Assembly (NCBI GenBank): GCA_012518155.1
Contig: JAAYTC010000276.1
Coordinates: 1-7,004, forward strand
DNA length: 7,004 bases
Direction: 5' to 3'
Source: Bacteroidales bacterium
GTDB taxonomy: Bacteria; Bacteroidota; Bacteroidia; Bacteroidales; Dysgonomonadaceae
Position numbers and translations under genes: made by a program
Shown: positions 1-5,246 of the stretch, piece after piece
Layout of the letters: each line of letters begins with the position of its first letter
How positions within the stretch are numbered: the first letter of the stretch is position 1
The notes under the pieces: generated by a model
What the model was told of the DNA's origin: nothing
Database searches by the model: none
What the model saw: only the letters and a program-made list of their open reading frames with translations

Positions 1-129
1 AGGATTCTATGCAACCTAATCGGAAATGACGTGGAAAATGGCTTGTTGCCGGAGTCGGAGATTGACTTCCTGGGTGAGATGGTTGAAAATATTTGTTACA
101 ACAACGCCCGCGATTATTTCGGCTTTTAA
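1..129 (+). CDS. uxaC: Glucuronate isomerase, C-terminal end only (partial)
   Basis: Only the last 42 codons are present, read in the frame of positions 1, 4, 7 and so on, to the TAA at 127-129. The peptide starts RILCNLIGNDVENG and ends YNNARDYFGF. This matches, from memory, the C-terminus of UxaC, where an IG-x-x-VENG segment is followed by a helix and a terminal N-A-x-x-YFGF. The family enzyme is cytoplasmic and belongs to the amidohydrolase superfamily. It converts D-glucuronate to D-fructuronate and D-galacturonate to D-tagaturonate, the first step of hexuronate breakdown. The next two genes are later steps of the same pathway, which supports the call. The start, the metal-binding residues and the catalytic residues lie outside the window, so intactness cannot be judged. 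Confidence 0.85.
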   Translation, partial: RILCNLIGNDVENGLLPESEIDFLGEMVENICYNNARDYFGF

Positions 130-146
130 AAGTAACGCTTTTAAGG
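124..146 (+). terminator. Weak AT-rich hairpin over the uxaC stop codon
   Basis: Positions 124-132 (TTTTAAAAG) can pair with 138-146 (CTTTTAAGG) around a 5-nt loop, using two G-T wobbles at the base. The core AAAAG/CTTTT is perfect. A T5 run lies slightly downstream at 152-156, not directly after the stem. The stem is nearly all A-T and overlaps the stop codon, so it would be a poor intrinsic terminator. It could be a partial attenuator ahead of the promoter-like element at 191-198, or chance. Confidence 0.25.
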
Positions 147-190
147 GATACTTTTTCTTGATTATACACCCTTGTAAGAGGGGATTAATC

Positions 191-198
191 TACTTTTG
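191..198 (+). promoter_or_regulatory. Candidate Bacteroidota -7 promoter element
   Basis: TACTTTTG at 191-198 matches the Bacteroides -7 consensus TAnnTTTG at every defined position. It lies 27 bp before the ATG at 226, which would give a leader of about 20 nt. The -33 partner is weak: CTTG at 171-174 is one mismatch from TTTG and about 16 bp upstream, shorter than the usual spacing. I found no equally good match in the gaps before the other start codons. This may therefore be the main internal promoter for the SDR gene and the genes after it. Transcription read-through from uxaC is also possible. Confidence 0.45.
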
Positions 199-225
199 TC
201 CGGTATAACATTATAAAAAAATAGT

Positions 226-1038
226 ATGTATAAATTATTTGACATTAAAGACAAGGTAATTGTCATCACCGGGGGGACCGGTGTATTGGGGACGTCTATG
301 GTTGAATACCTGGCTGCCCATGGTGCTAAAGTGGCTGTACTTGCCAGAAACATTGAAAAAGGGGACCGACTGATCGAGCAAGTAAAGGCGAACGGTGGTG
401 AAGCGATGTTTCTTCAAACCGATGTAACCGATGAAGCGGTGTTGAAGAAAAATGCCGAGACCATTGCGACGCAGTACGGCGGTATCGACGTGCTTGTTAA
501 CGGCGCGGGCGGTAATATGCCCGGGGCAACTATCGGCCCGAATAACACTATTTTCGATTTGAACGCGGACGACTTCCGGAAGGTGGTGGATCTTAACTTG
601 ATGGGAACGGTGATGCCGACCCTAGCTTTCGCGGAATACATGGTAAAGAGCAAGAAAGGAAATATCGTGAATATCTCTTCCGCATCAGCACTTCGCCCAC
701 TCACCCGTGTCGCGGGTTATGGGGCTGCAAAGGCCGCGGTAACTAATTTCACCAAATACATGGCCGGAGAATTGGCTATTAAGTTTGGAGAAGATTTCCG
801 GGTGAACGCGCTTTGTCCCGGTTTCTTTATCACTGAACAAAATAGGGCATTGCTGACCAATCCCGACGGATCATATTCCGATCGTGGGAACACCATTATA
901 GCCCACACACCGTTCCGCCGATTTGGTAACCCGGAAGACTTGCTAGGCACCCTTCACTATCTGGTGAGTGATGCATCCAAATTCGTTACGGGAACGGTAG
1001 CCATCGTAGACGGAGGTTTTGATGCCTTTAGTATCTGA
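226..1038 (+). CDS. uxuB: SDR-family D-mannonate oxidoreductase (fructuronate reductase)
   Basis: This 270-aa protein is a classical short-chain dehydrogenase/reductase. Visible motifs are the cofactor-binding TGGTGVLG (T15-G22), D66-V67 after beta-3, NGAG (N92-G95, a variant of NNAG), and the catalytic tetrad N124, S152, Y165 and K169 (YGAAK). R41 rather than an acidic residue near the end of beta-2 is compatible with NADP(H), but this is weak evidence. The segment GGNMPGAT after the NGAG motif resembles the Bacillus YjmF/UxuB type of mannonate oxidoreductase, which is unrelated to the long-chain UxuB of E. coli. The reaction would be D-fructuronate plus NAD(P)H to D-mannonate, directly after UxaC. 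The ATG at 226 is preceded by an A-rich stretch with no clear Shine-Dalgarno, as usual in Bacteroidota. KduD or another sugar-acid SDR is the alternative; the uxaC and kdgK neighbours favour UxuB. Confidence 0.8.
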   Translation: MYKLFDIKDKVIVITGGTGVLGTSMVEYLAAHGAKVAVLARNIEKGDRLIEQVKANGGEAMFLQTDVTDEAVLKKNAETIATQYGGIDVLVNGAGGNMPGATIGPNNTIFDLNADDFRKVVDLNLMGTVMPTLAFAEYMVKSKKGNIVNISSASALRPLTRVAGYGAAKAAVTNFTKYMAGELAIKFGEDFRVNALCPGFFITEQNRALLTNPDGSYSDRGNTIIAHTPFRRFGNPEDLLGTLHYLVSDASKFVTGTVAIVDGGFDAFSI

Positions 1039-1040
1039 TA

Positions 1041-1075
1041 AGCAATTAGCAATGAATGATTAATAATGAACAATT
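1041..1075. repeat. Degenerate 7-bp tandem repeat in the uxuB-kdgK gap
   Basis: Five consecutive 7-mers can be laid in register: AGCAATT, AGCAATG, AATGATT, AATAATG, AACAATT. They share a loose form of purine-rich ends around AAT. The array starts 2 bp after the uxuB stop. The rest of this 87-bp gap (1076-1125) is AT-rich, holds a small AGATT/AATCT hairpin at 1086-1098, and has a near-miss to the -7 promoter consensus (TGAATTTG, 1099-1106). The repeat is degenerate, so the register is a judgement. Confidence 0.45.
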
Positions 1076-1125
1076 TCGAGTTCCCAGATTCTAAATCTTG
1101 AATTTGAAATCATTACAACAAAAAC

Positions 1126-2205
1126 ATGTCACTACAGTTAAGAAAAAAATTCAAATATTCGTTGGTAGTACCTACCAGCATAGGGGTACGTATTACACCG
1201 GCAGATGCTCAGCCGGTGCATAGTACCAATTTATTCCGGATGCACGCGACAAGTGCCGAAACGAATGTTGCCAGCATCTCCTCATACTTAGGGCTGCCGG
1301 TGAAAGTGCTCACCACTTTCGTGAAAGAGAGTCCCATCGCGGCTTTTATAAAAGCCGACCTGCGTGCCCGTAATATGGAGTACGAAGGGCCTGAAGTGGC
1401 TCAGGGAGATCCATGGGGTTATCGTCACCAGTTTAATATTGCCGATAGCGGTTTTGGATTGAGAGGCCCTCGCGTTCAAAACGATCGCGCAGGTGAAGTC
1501 GGCCGAACATTAAACGTGAAGGACTTCGACCTTGAGAGAATTTTCGGGGAAGAGGGGGTTCAGGTCGTGCATCTTTCAGGGCTGATTGCCGCGTTATCGC
1601 CCGAAACAAGTGAGTTTTGTTTGGAGATAGCCCGGTTTGCCAAAAAGCACGGTACTTTAATTTCATTTGACCTGAATCATAGGGCCACCTTTTGGAAAGG
1701 GAGAGAAACGGAACTGAAAGAGGCGTTTACCGAAATTGCTTCGTTATCGGATATTTTGATCGGTAATGAAGAGGATTACCAGCTCTGCTTGGGCATAAAG
1801 GGCCCCGAAGCGGGAGGTGAAAACATCGAGGAGACGTTGGATGCTTTTAAAGGGATGATCGCGAACGCGAAAAAAGCATTCCCGAACACCACTGTATTTG
1901 CCAACACTCTTCGGGAAGTGATCAGTGCTAACGAGCACCTTTGGGGAGCTATTGTTTACGAGAATAACAACTGGCACGAAGCACCACTTCGAAGAATTAA
2001 CGTGATGGATCGTATTGGTGGTGGCGACGGGTTCGTGGGAGGGTTGCTTTATAGTATTCTCACCGGCATGGAACCCGAGAAATGGATCCAGTTTGCTTGG
2101 GCAAGTGGCGCGTTGGCGACCACCTTCCTCACCGATTATGCTCAACCCGCGGACGAGTCGGTGATTTGGAGCATTTGGGAAGGGAATGCTCGAGTAAAAC
2201 GCTAG
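1126..2205 (+). CDS. kdgK: 2-keto-3-deoxygluconate kinase (PfkB family)
   Basis: This 359-aa ribokinase-type sugar kinase would phosphorylate 2-keto-3-deoxy-D-gluconate (KDG) to KDPG with ATP in the cytoplasm, the step before KDPG aldolase. The PfkB C-terminal signature is clear: DRIGGGDGFVGG, with the GGGD anion hole and catalytic base at G298-D301. The first Gly-rich signature near the N-terminus is represented by the ETNVAS segment around residues 45-50. DLNHR at 182-186, followed by ATFW, resembles the D-x-N-x-R-x-x-x-W strand seen in KDG kinases. At 359 aa it is longer than E. coli KdgK (about 309 aa), but Bacteroidota homologues are commonly this long. The ATG at 1126 follows an A-rich ACAAAAAC and no Shine-Dalgarno. 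The gene is 87 bp after uxuB and ends in TAG, which the repeat array follows at once. Another PfkB substrate, such as fructose or 5-keto-gluconate, cannot be excluded, but pathway context supports KDG. Confidence 0.82.
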   Translation: MSLQLRKKFKYSLVVPTSIGVRITPADAQPVHSTNLFRMHATSAETNVASISSYLGLPVKVLTTFVKESPIAAFIKADLRARNMEYEGPEVAQGDPWGYRHQFNIADSGFGLRGPRVQNDRAGEVGRTLNVKDFDLERIFGEEGVQVVHLSGLIAALSPETSEFCLEIARFAKKHGTLISFDLNHRATFWKGRETELKEAFTEIASLSDILIGNEEDYQLCLGIKGPEAGGENIEETLDAFKGMIANAKKAFPNTTVFANTLREVISANEHLWGAIVYENNNWHEAPLRRINVMDRIGGGDGFVGGLLYSILTGMEPEKWIQFAWASGALATTFLTDYAQPADESVIWSIWEGNARVKR

Positions 2206-2300
2206 GACTAATGTGACTAATGTGTCAATGTGACTAATGTGTCAATGGGACTAATGTGCCAATGGGACTAATGCGACTAATGTGTCAATGAGACTAAAAC
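2206..2300. repeat. 17-bp compound tandem array (9-mer + 8-mer) between kdgK and gnd
   Basis: The array begins at the base after the kdgK stop codon and ends 10 bp before the gnd ATG. It is built from two alternating words. The 9-mer GACTAATGT (or GACTAATGC) occurs at 2206, 2215, 2232, 2249, 2266 and 2275, with a decayed copy GACTAAAAC at 2292. The 8-mer GTCAATGT/GTCAATGG/GCCAATGG/GTCAATGA occurs at 2224, 2241, 2258 and 2284. The usual composite is the 17-bp GACTAATGTGTCAATGG, and twice the 9-mer is doubled (2206/2215 and 2266/2275). It fills nearly the whole 105-bp gap, is not obviously coding, and leaves only an A-rich stretch as translation leader for gnd. Confidence 0.9.
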
Positions 2301-2310
2301 AAAAATATAA

Positions 2311-3765
2311 ATGAAACAAAAAGCAGATATAGGATTGATCGGGCTGGCCGTTATGGGCGAAAACCTGGTGTTGAACATGGAGAGTAAAGGGTATACCGTT
2401 GCCGTGTATAACCGTACCGTGTCGAAAGTGCACAACTTCGTGGAAGGCAGGGGCAAAGGAAAGAAGTTTATCGGTGCTGACTCACTGGAAGCATTCGTCG
2501 AAGCCATCGAAAGGCCCCGCAAAGTGATGCTCTTGGTAAAAGCAGGTAAACCGGTGGACGACTTTATTGAGCAACTTATTCCCTTGTTAGAACCAGGGGA
2601 CATTATTATCGATGGTGGGAACAGCCATTTTCCGGACACGGTGCGCCGAACCGAATACGTGGAGAGCAAAGGATTACTCTACGTGGGAACCGGGGTGTCG
2701 GGTGGCGAAGAGGGTGCGCTGTTAGGGCCCTCACTGATGCCGGGTGGCTCCCCGGAAGCATGGCCCCATGTGAAGGAGATCTTTCAAGCGGTAGCCGCCA
2801 AGGTGGACGATGGCGTTCCATGCTGCGACTGGGTAGGTGAAAACGGGGCCGGGCACTTCGTGAAAATGGTCCATAACGGCATCGAGTATGGTGATATGCA
2901 GATTATCAACGAAGCCTACCACCTTATGAAAGACTTACTGGGAATGGATGCTTTTGAGCAACATGAGGTCTTTAAAAAATGGAATCAAGGGGTGCTGGAC
3001 TCATATTTGATCGAAATTACCACTGATATCTTGGCGTACAAAGATGAGGATGGAAGCCCGCTCGTGGAAAAGATACTGGATACCGCGGGACAGAAAGGAA
3101 CCGGAAAATGGACAGCTATCACTGCACTTGATCTGGGGATACCTCTCACGCTTATCGGCGAGTCGGTCTTTTCGCGCTGCTTATCGGCTCAAAAGGATTT
3201 GAGGGTGAAGGCTTCTGAGACGATCAAGGTTGAAAAAACCACGTTTGGTGGAGATAAGCAGCAATTTATCAACGACTTGGAAATGGCGTTGTACGGGGCC
3301 AAGATTATCTCCTATGCACAGGGATACGACCTGATGATGGAGGCGGCCAAGGAGTACAAGTGGAACCTGAACTACGGGGGCATCGCTTTGATGTGGCGGG
3401 GTGGATGTATCATTCGTTCTCGTTTCTTGGGAGATATCAAAGACGCTTTTGATGCTAACCCAACACTGGAGAACTTATTGTTGGCGCCTTTCTTCAAAGA
3501 AGCGGTACTCTCCGCTCAAGAGAGCTGGCGTAGGGTCTGTGCCGCTGCTTTGGTGCACGGCATCCCTGTGCCCGCGCTTACTTCGGCACTTGCCTATTTC
3601 GATGGCTTCCGGAGCGAACGATTGCCTGCCAACCTGTTGCAAGCACAGCGGGACTACTTTGGTGCACACCAGTATGAACGTGTGGATGCCCCACGCGGGG
3701 AGTTCTTCCATACCGACTGGACGGGACGAGGTGGCAGTACAGCGTCGACCACGTACGATGTCTAA
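2311..3765 (+). CDS. gnd: 6-phosphogluconate dehydrogenase, decarboxylating
   Basis: At 484 aa this is the normal length for the long-form enzyme, which oxidises 6-phospho-D-gluconate with NADP+ and releases CO2 to give ribulose 5-phosphate in the cytoplasm. The N-terminal Rossmann motif is GLAVMG (11-16), followed by N34-R35-T36, the NADP-phosphate binding turn. Substrate and catalytic motifs are all intact: GGNS (102-105), SGG (130-132), and GAGHFVKMVHNGIEYGDMQ with catalytic K185, N189 and E192. The C-terminal tail has QRDYFGAHQYER, which contributes to the neighbouring subunit's active site in the dimer. The start at 2311 follows an A-rich leader just beyond the repeat array. Family identity is very secure. 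The unusual point is its place between a KDG kinase and a LarA homologue rather than beside zwf and pgl. Confidence 0.97.
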   Translation: MKQKADIGLIGLAVMGENLVLNMESKGYTVAVYNRTVSKVHNFVEGRGKGKKFIGADSLEAFVEAIERPRKVMLLVKAGKPVDDFIEQLIPLLEPGDIIIDGGNSHFPDTVRRTEYVESKGLLYVGTGVSGGEEGALLGPSLMPGGSPEAWPHVKEIFQAVAAKVDDGVPCCDWVGENGAGHFVKMVHNGIEYGDMQIINEAYHLMKDLLGMDAFEQHEVFKKWNQGVLDSYLIEITTDILAYKDEDGSPLVEKILDTAGQKGTGKWTAITALDLGIPLTLIGESVFSRCLSAQKDLRVKASETIKVEKTTFGGDKQQFINDLEMALYGAKIISYAQGYDLMMEAAKEYKWNLNYGGIALMWRGGCIIRSRFLGDIKDAFDANPTLENLLLAPFFKEAVLSAQESWRRVCAAALVHGIPVPALTSALAYFDGFRSERLPANLLQAQRDYFGAHQYERVDAPRGEFFHTDWTGRGGSTASTTYDV

Positions 3766-3820
3766 ATTGATTCGATGATTCGATGATTCGATATCTTGGC
3801 TCTTTTGTCTTGAATCAATT
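3765..3820. repeat. 9-bp inverted repeat spanning the gnd stop codon region
   Basis: AATTGATTC at 3765-3773 is the exact reverse complement of GAATCAATT at 3812-3820, with 38 nt between. Two more pairs (G3774-T3811 wobble and A3775-T3810) extend the stem. The loop contains most of the GATTCGAT repeats. No U-run follows the right arm, so it does not look like a standard intrinsic terminator. It may be a processing or stabilising hairpin at the gnd 3' end, or a by-product of the repeat-rich gap. Confidence 0.35.
3769..3792. repeat. Three perfect tandem copies of GATTCGAT
   Basis: GATTCGAT occurs at 3769-3776, 3777-3784 and 3785-3792 without a mismatch, starting 3 bp after the gnd stop. Each unit contains the palindrome TCGA, so the tract is partly self-complementary. 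It is separated by about 22 bp from the second 8-bp array in the same gap. Confidence 0.88.
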
Positions 3821-3870
3821 AGCACATTGGCACATTGGCACATTGGCACATTAACAAATTAGTACATTAA
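3815..3870. repeat. 8-bp tandem array (CACATTGG family) abutting the LarA-homologue start
   Basis: Seven consecutive 8-mers sit in one register: TCAATTAG, CACATTGG three times, CACATTAA, CAAATTAG and TACATTAA. The array ends 4 bp before the ATG at 3875. The centre is perfect and both ends are decayed. The reverse complement of CACATTGG is CCAATGTG, which closely matches words in the array upstream of gnd (TCAATGTG, CTAATGTG, CCAATGGG). The two arrays therefore look like the same repeat family in opposite orientation on either side of gnd. Confidence 0.88.
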
Positions 3871-3874
3871 TAAA

Positions 3875-5158
3875 ATGATCTACTACGAAAATGGATCCCC
3901 AACGTCAGATTTATCACGGGATGATCTGCAACGGGGATTATATGAAGCATTGGATAAATTGGGGAAACGGCGCAAAGTGCTTGCCGTTCCGCCCGATTAT
4001 ACCCGTTTGCCCAGCAGAGCGGGTGAGCTCACGGAGATGTCATGGGAGTATTACAACGAGGCTCTCACCGATGTTCTCCCTGCTCTAGGTACGCATACTC
4101 CCATGACAGATGAGCAAGTTAATCATATGTTTGGGCAGATGCCGAAAACGCTTATCCGCGAACACGACTGGCGGAACGACGTGATCACGCTGGGGGAGGT
4201 GCCATCCCAATACGTGAGCGAGGAGACCAACGGGGGCGTCAATTTTCCTTGGCCGGCACAGGTGAACAAGCTGCTGGTGGAGGGAGGGTTCGACCTTATC
4301 CTCTCCATTGGCCAGGTAGTGCCCCACGAAGTGGTGGGGATGGCCAACTACAACAAAAATATCCTCGTGGGAACCGGGGGGAGCGAAGGGATCAACAAGA
4401 GCCATTACATCGGTGCGGTGTATGGTATGGAGCGGATGATGGGACGATCCGACACGCCGGTACGCCGGGTGTTTAATTATGCCACCGAAAAGTTTTTAAA
4501 AGGGATGCCTATCCTGTACGTGCTTACCGTGGTGGGTGTGAACGAAAAAGGAGAGCAACAAACCTATGGGCTGTTCGTGGGGGATGATATCGAAGTGTTC
4601 GATAGGGCGTCGAAACTCTCACTGGAGGTCAATTTCGTGATGGTAGAGCGCCCGCTGAAAAAGACAGTGGTGTGGCTTGACCCCTCCGAATTTAAAAGTA
4701 CATGGCTGGGCAATAAGTCGATCTACCGTACCCGCATGGCTATTGCCGACGGGGGTGAGTTGATCGTTCTGGCCCCCGCGCTGAAAGAGTTCGGCGAGGA
4801 CAAAGCCATCGATCGGCTTATTCGAAAATATGGTTATCACGGCACCCCCGCCACTTTGAAGGCCGTGGCGGAAAATCAAGACCTCAGGGATAACTTGGGT
4901 GCCGCTGCTCACTTGATACACGGCTCATCAGAAGACCGCTTTACCGTTACATATTGTCCAGGGAAGGAGGAAGAAAATCTCACCCGCGAAGAGATCGAGA
5001 GCGTAGGATTCCGGTGGGGAGATTTCGATGAGGTAATGGAACGTTATAACCTCTCAACTCTGAAAGAGGGGTTTAACATCCTTCCTGATGGGGAAGAGAT
5101 CTATTATATTTCGAGCCCGGCACTTGGACTTTGGGCACATAAAGATCGGTTCGAGTAA
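3875..5158 (+). CDS. LarA-like nickel-pincer racemase/epimerase; candidate D-gluconate/D-mannonate 2-epimerase
   Basis: This 427-aa protein matches the lactate racemase LarA superfamily (DUF2088) in length and active-site layout. D41 and R44 in PPDYTRLPSRAG correspond to LarA D72 and R75. H74 in GTHTPMTDEQ corresponds to H108. H151, K161 and H177 correspond to H174, K184 (covalent attachment of the nickel-pincer nucleotide) and H200 (nickel ligand). The spacings of 10 and 16 residues equal those of Lactobacillus plantarum LarA exactly. The protein is therefore predicted to be an active cytoplasmic enzyme that inverts the alpha-carbon of a 2-hydroxyacid by transient hydride transfer. Superfamily members include lactate, malate, phenyllactate and hydroxyglutarate racemases and D-gluconate 2-epimerases. 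Placement among uxaC, uxuB, kdgK and gnd points to the D-gluconate/D-mannonate pair, but the substrate is inferred. LarB, LarC and LarE for cofactor synthesis are not in the window. The start follows the repeat array with an A-rich leader. Confidence 0.85.
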   Translation: MIYYENGSPTSDLSRDDLQRGLYEALDKLGKRRKVLAVPPDYTRLPSRAGELTEMSWEYYNEALTDVLPALGTHTPMTDEQVNHMFGQMPKTLIREHDWRNDVITLGEVPSQYVSEETNGGVNFPWPAQVNKLLVEGGFDLILSIGQVVPHEVVGMANYNKNILVGTGGSEGINKSHYIGAVYGMERMMGRSDTPVRRVFNYATEKFLKGMPILYVLTVVGVNEKGEQQTYGLFVGDDIEVFDRASKLSLEVNFVMVERPLKKTVVWLDPSEFKSTWLGNKSIYRTRMAIADGGELIVLAPALKEFGEDKAIDRLIRKYGYHGTPATLKAVAENQDLRDNLGAAAHLIHGSSEDRFTVTYCPGKEEENLTREEIESVGFRWGDFDEVMERYNLSTLKEGFNILPDGEEIYYISSPALGLWAHKDRFE

Positions 5159-5172
5159 ACCCCGTGAGAAGG

Positions 5173-5184
5173 AACGCCGGCGTT
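5173..5184. promoter_or_regulatory. 12-bp perfect palindrome, candidate operator
   Basis: AACGCCGGCGTT at 5173-5184 is a perfect palindrome centred on CG, 15 bp after the LarA-homologue stop and 63 bp before the next start. An even palindrome with a central CG is typical of LacI-type operators. It lies inside a larger imperfect inverted repeat (GTGAGAAG at 5164-5171 against CTTCACAC at 5201-5208, one mismatch), and a small GAAG-GCT-CTTC hairpin sits at 5194-5204. No promoter consensus was seen nearby, so it could instead be an RNA processing structure. No regulator gene is in the window. The rest of this 88-bp gap shows nothing else. Confidence 0.35.
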
Positions 5185-5246
5185 ATAAAACACGAAGGCT
5201 CTTCACACGAGAATCATTGAAAAAATGAACACTAACTAATATAAGC

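Noticed and set aside
26..208. 60-codon open frame on the + strand across the uxaC end and the promoter gap
   Set aside because: Out of frame with the recognisable UxaC C-terminus; the translation shows no motif, and it overlaps the candidate promoter.
1099..1106. TGAATTTG as a second promoter -7 element before kdgK
   Set aside because: It misses the conserved A at position 2 of TAnnTTTG and has no convincing -33 partner; too weak to call.
2206..2300. Possible CRISPR array
   Set aside because: Units are 8-9 bp and directly adjacent with no unique spacers, so this is a simple tandem repeat.
3401..3778. 125-codon + strand frame inside the 3' part of gnd
   Set aside because: It is a shifted frame within a fully intact gnd reading frame that reaches the normal C-terminus, so it is neither a separate gene nor a sign of frameshift.
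3875..5158. Naming the gene larA (lactate racemase)
   Set aside because: Active-site residues only establish the superfamily. The sugar-acid neighbourhood argues against lactate as substrate, so no symbol was given.
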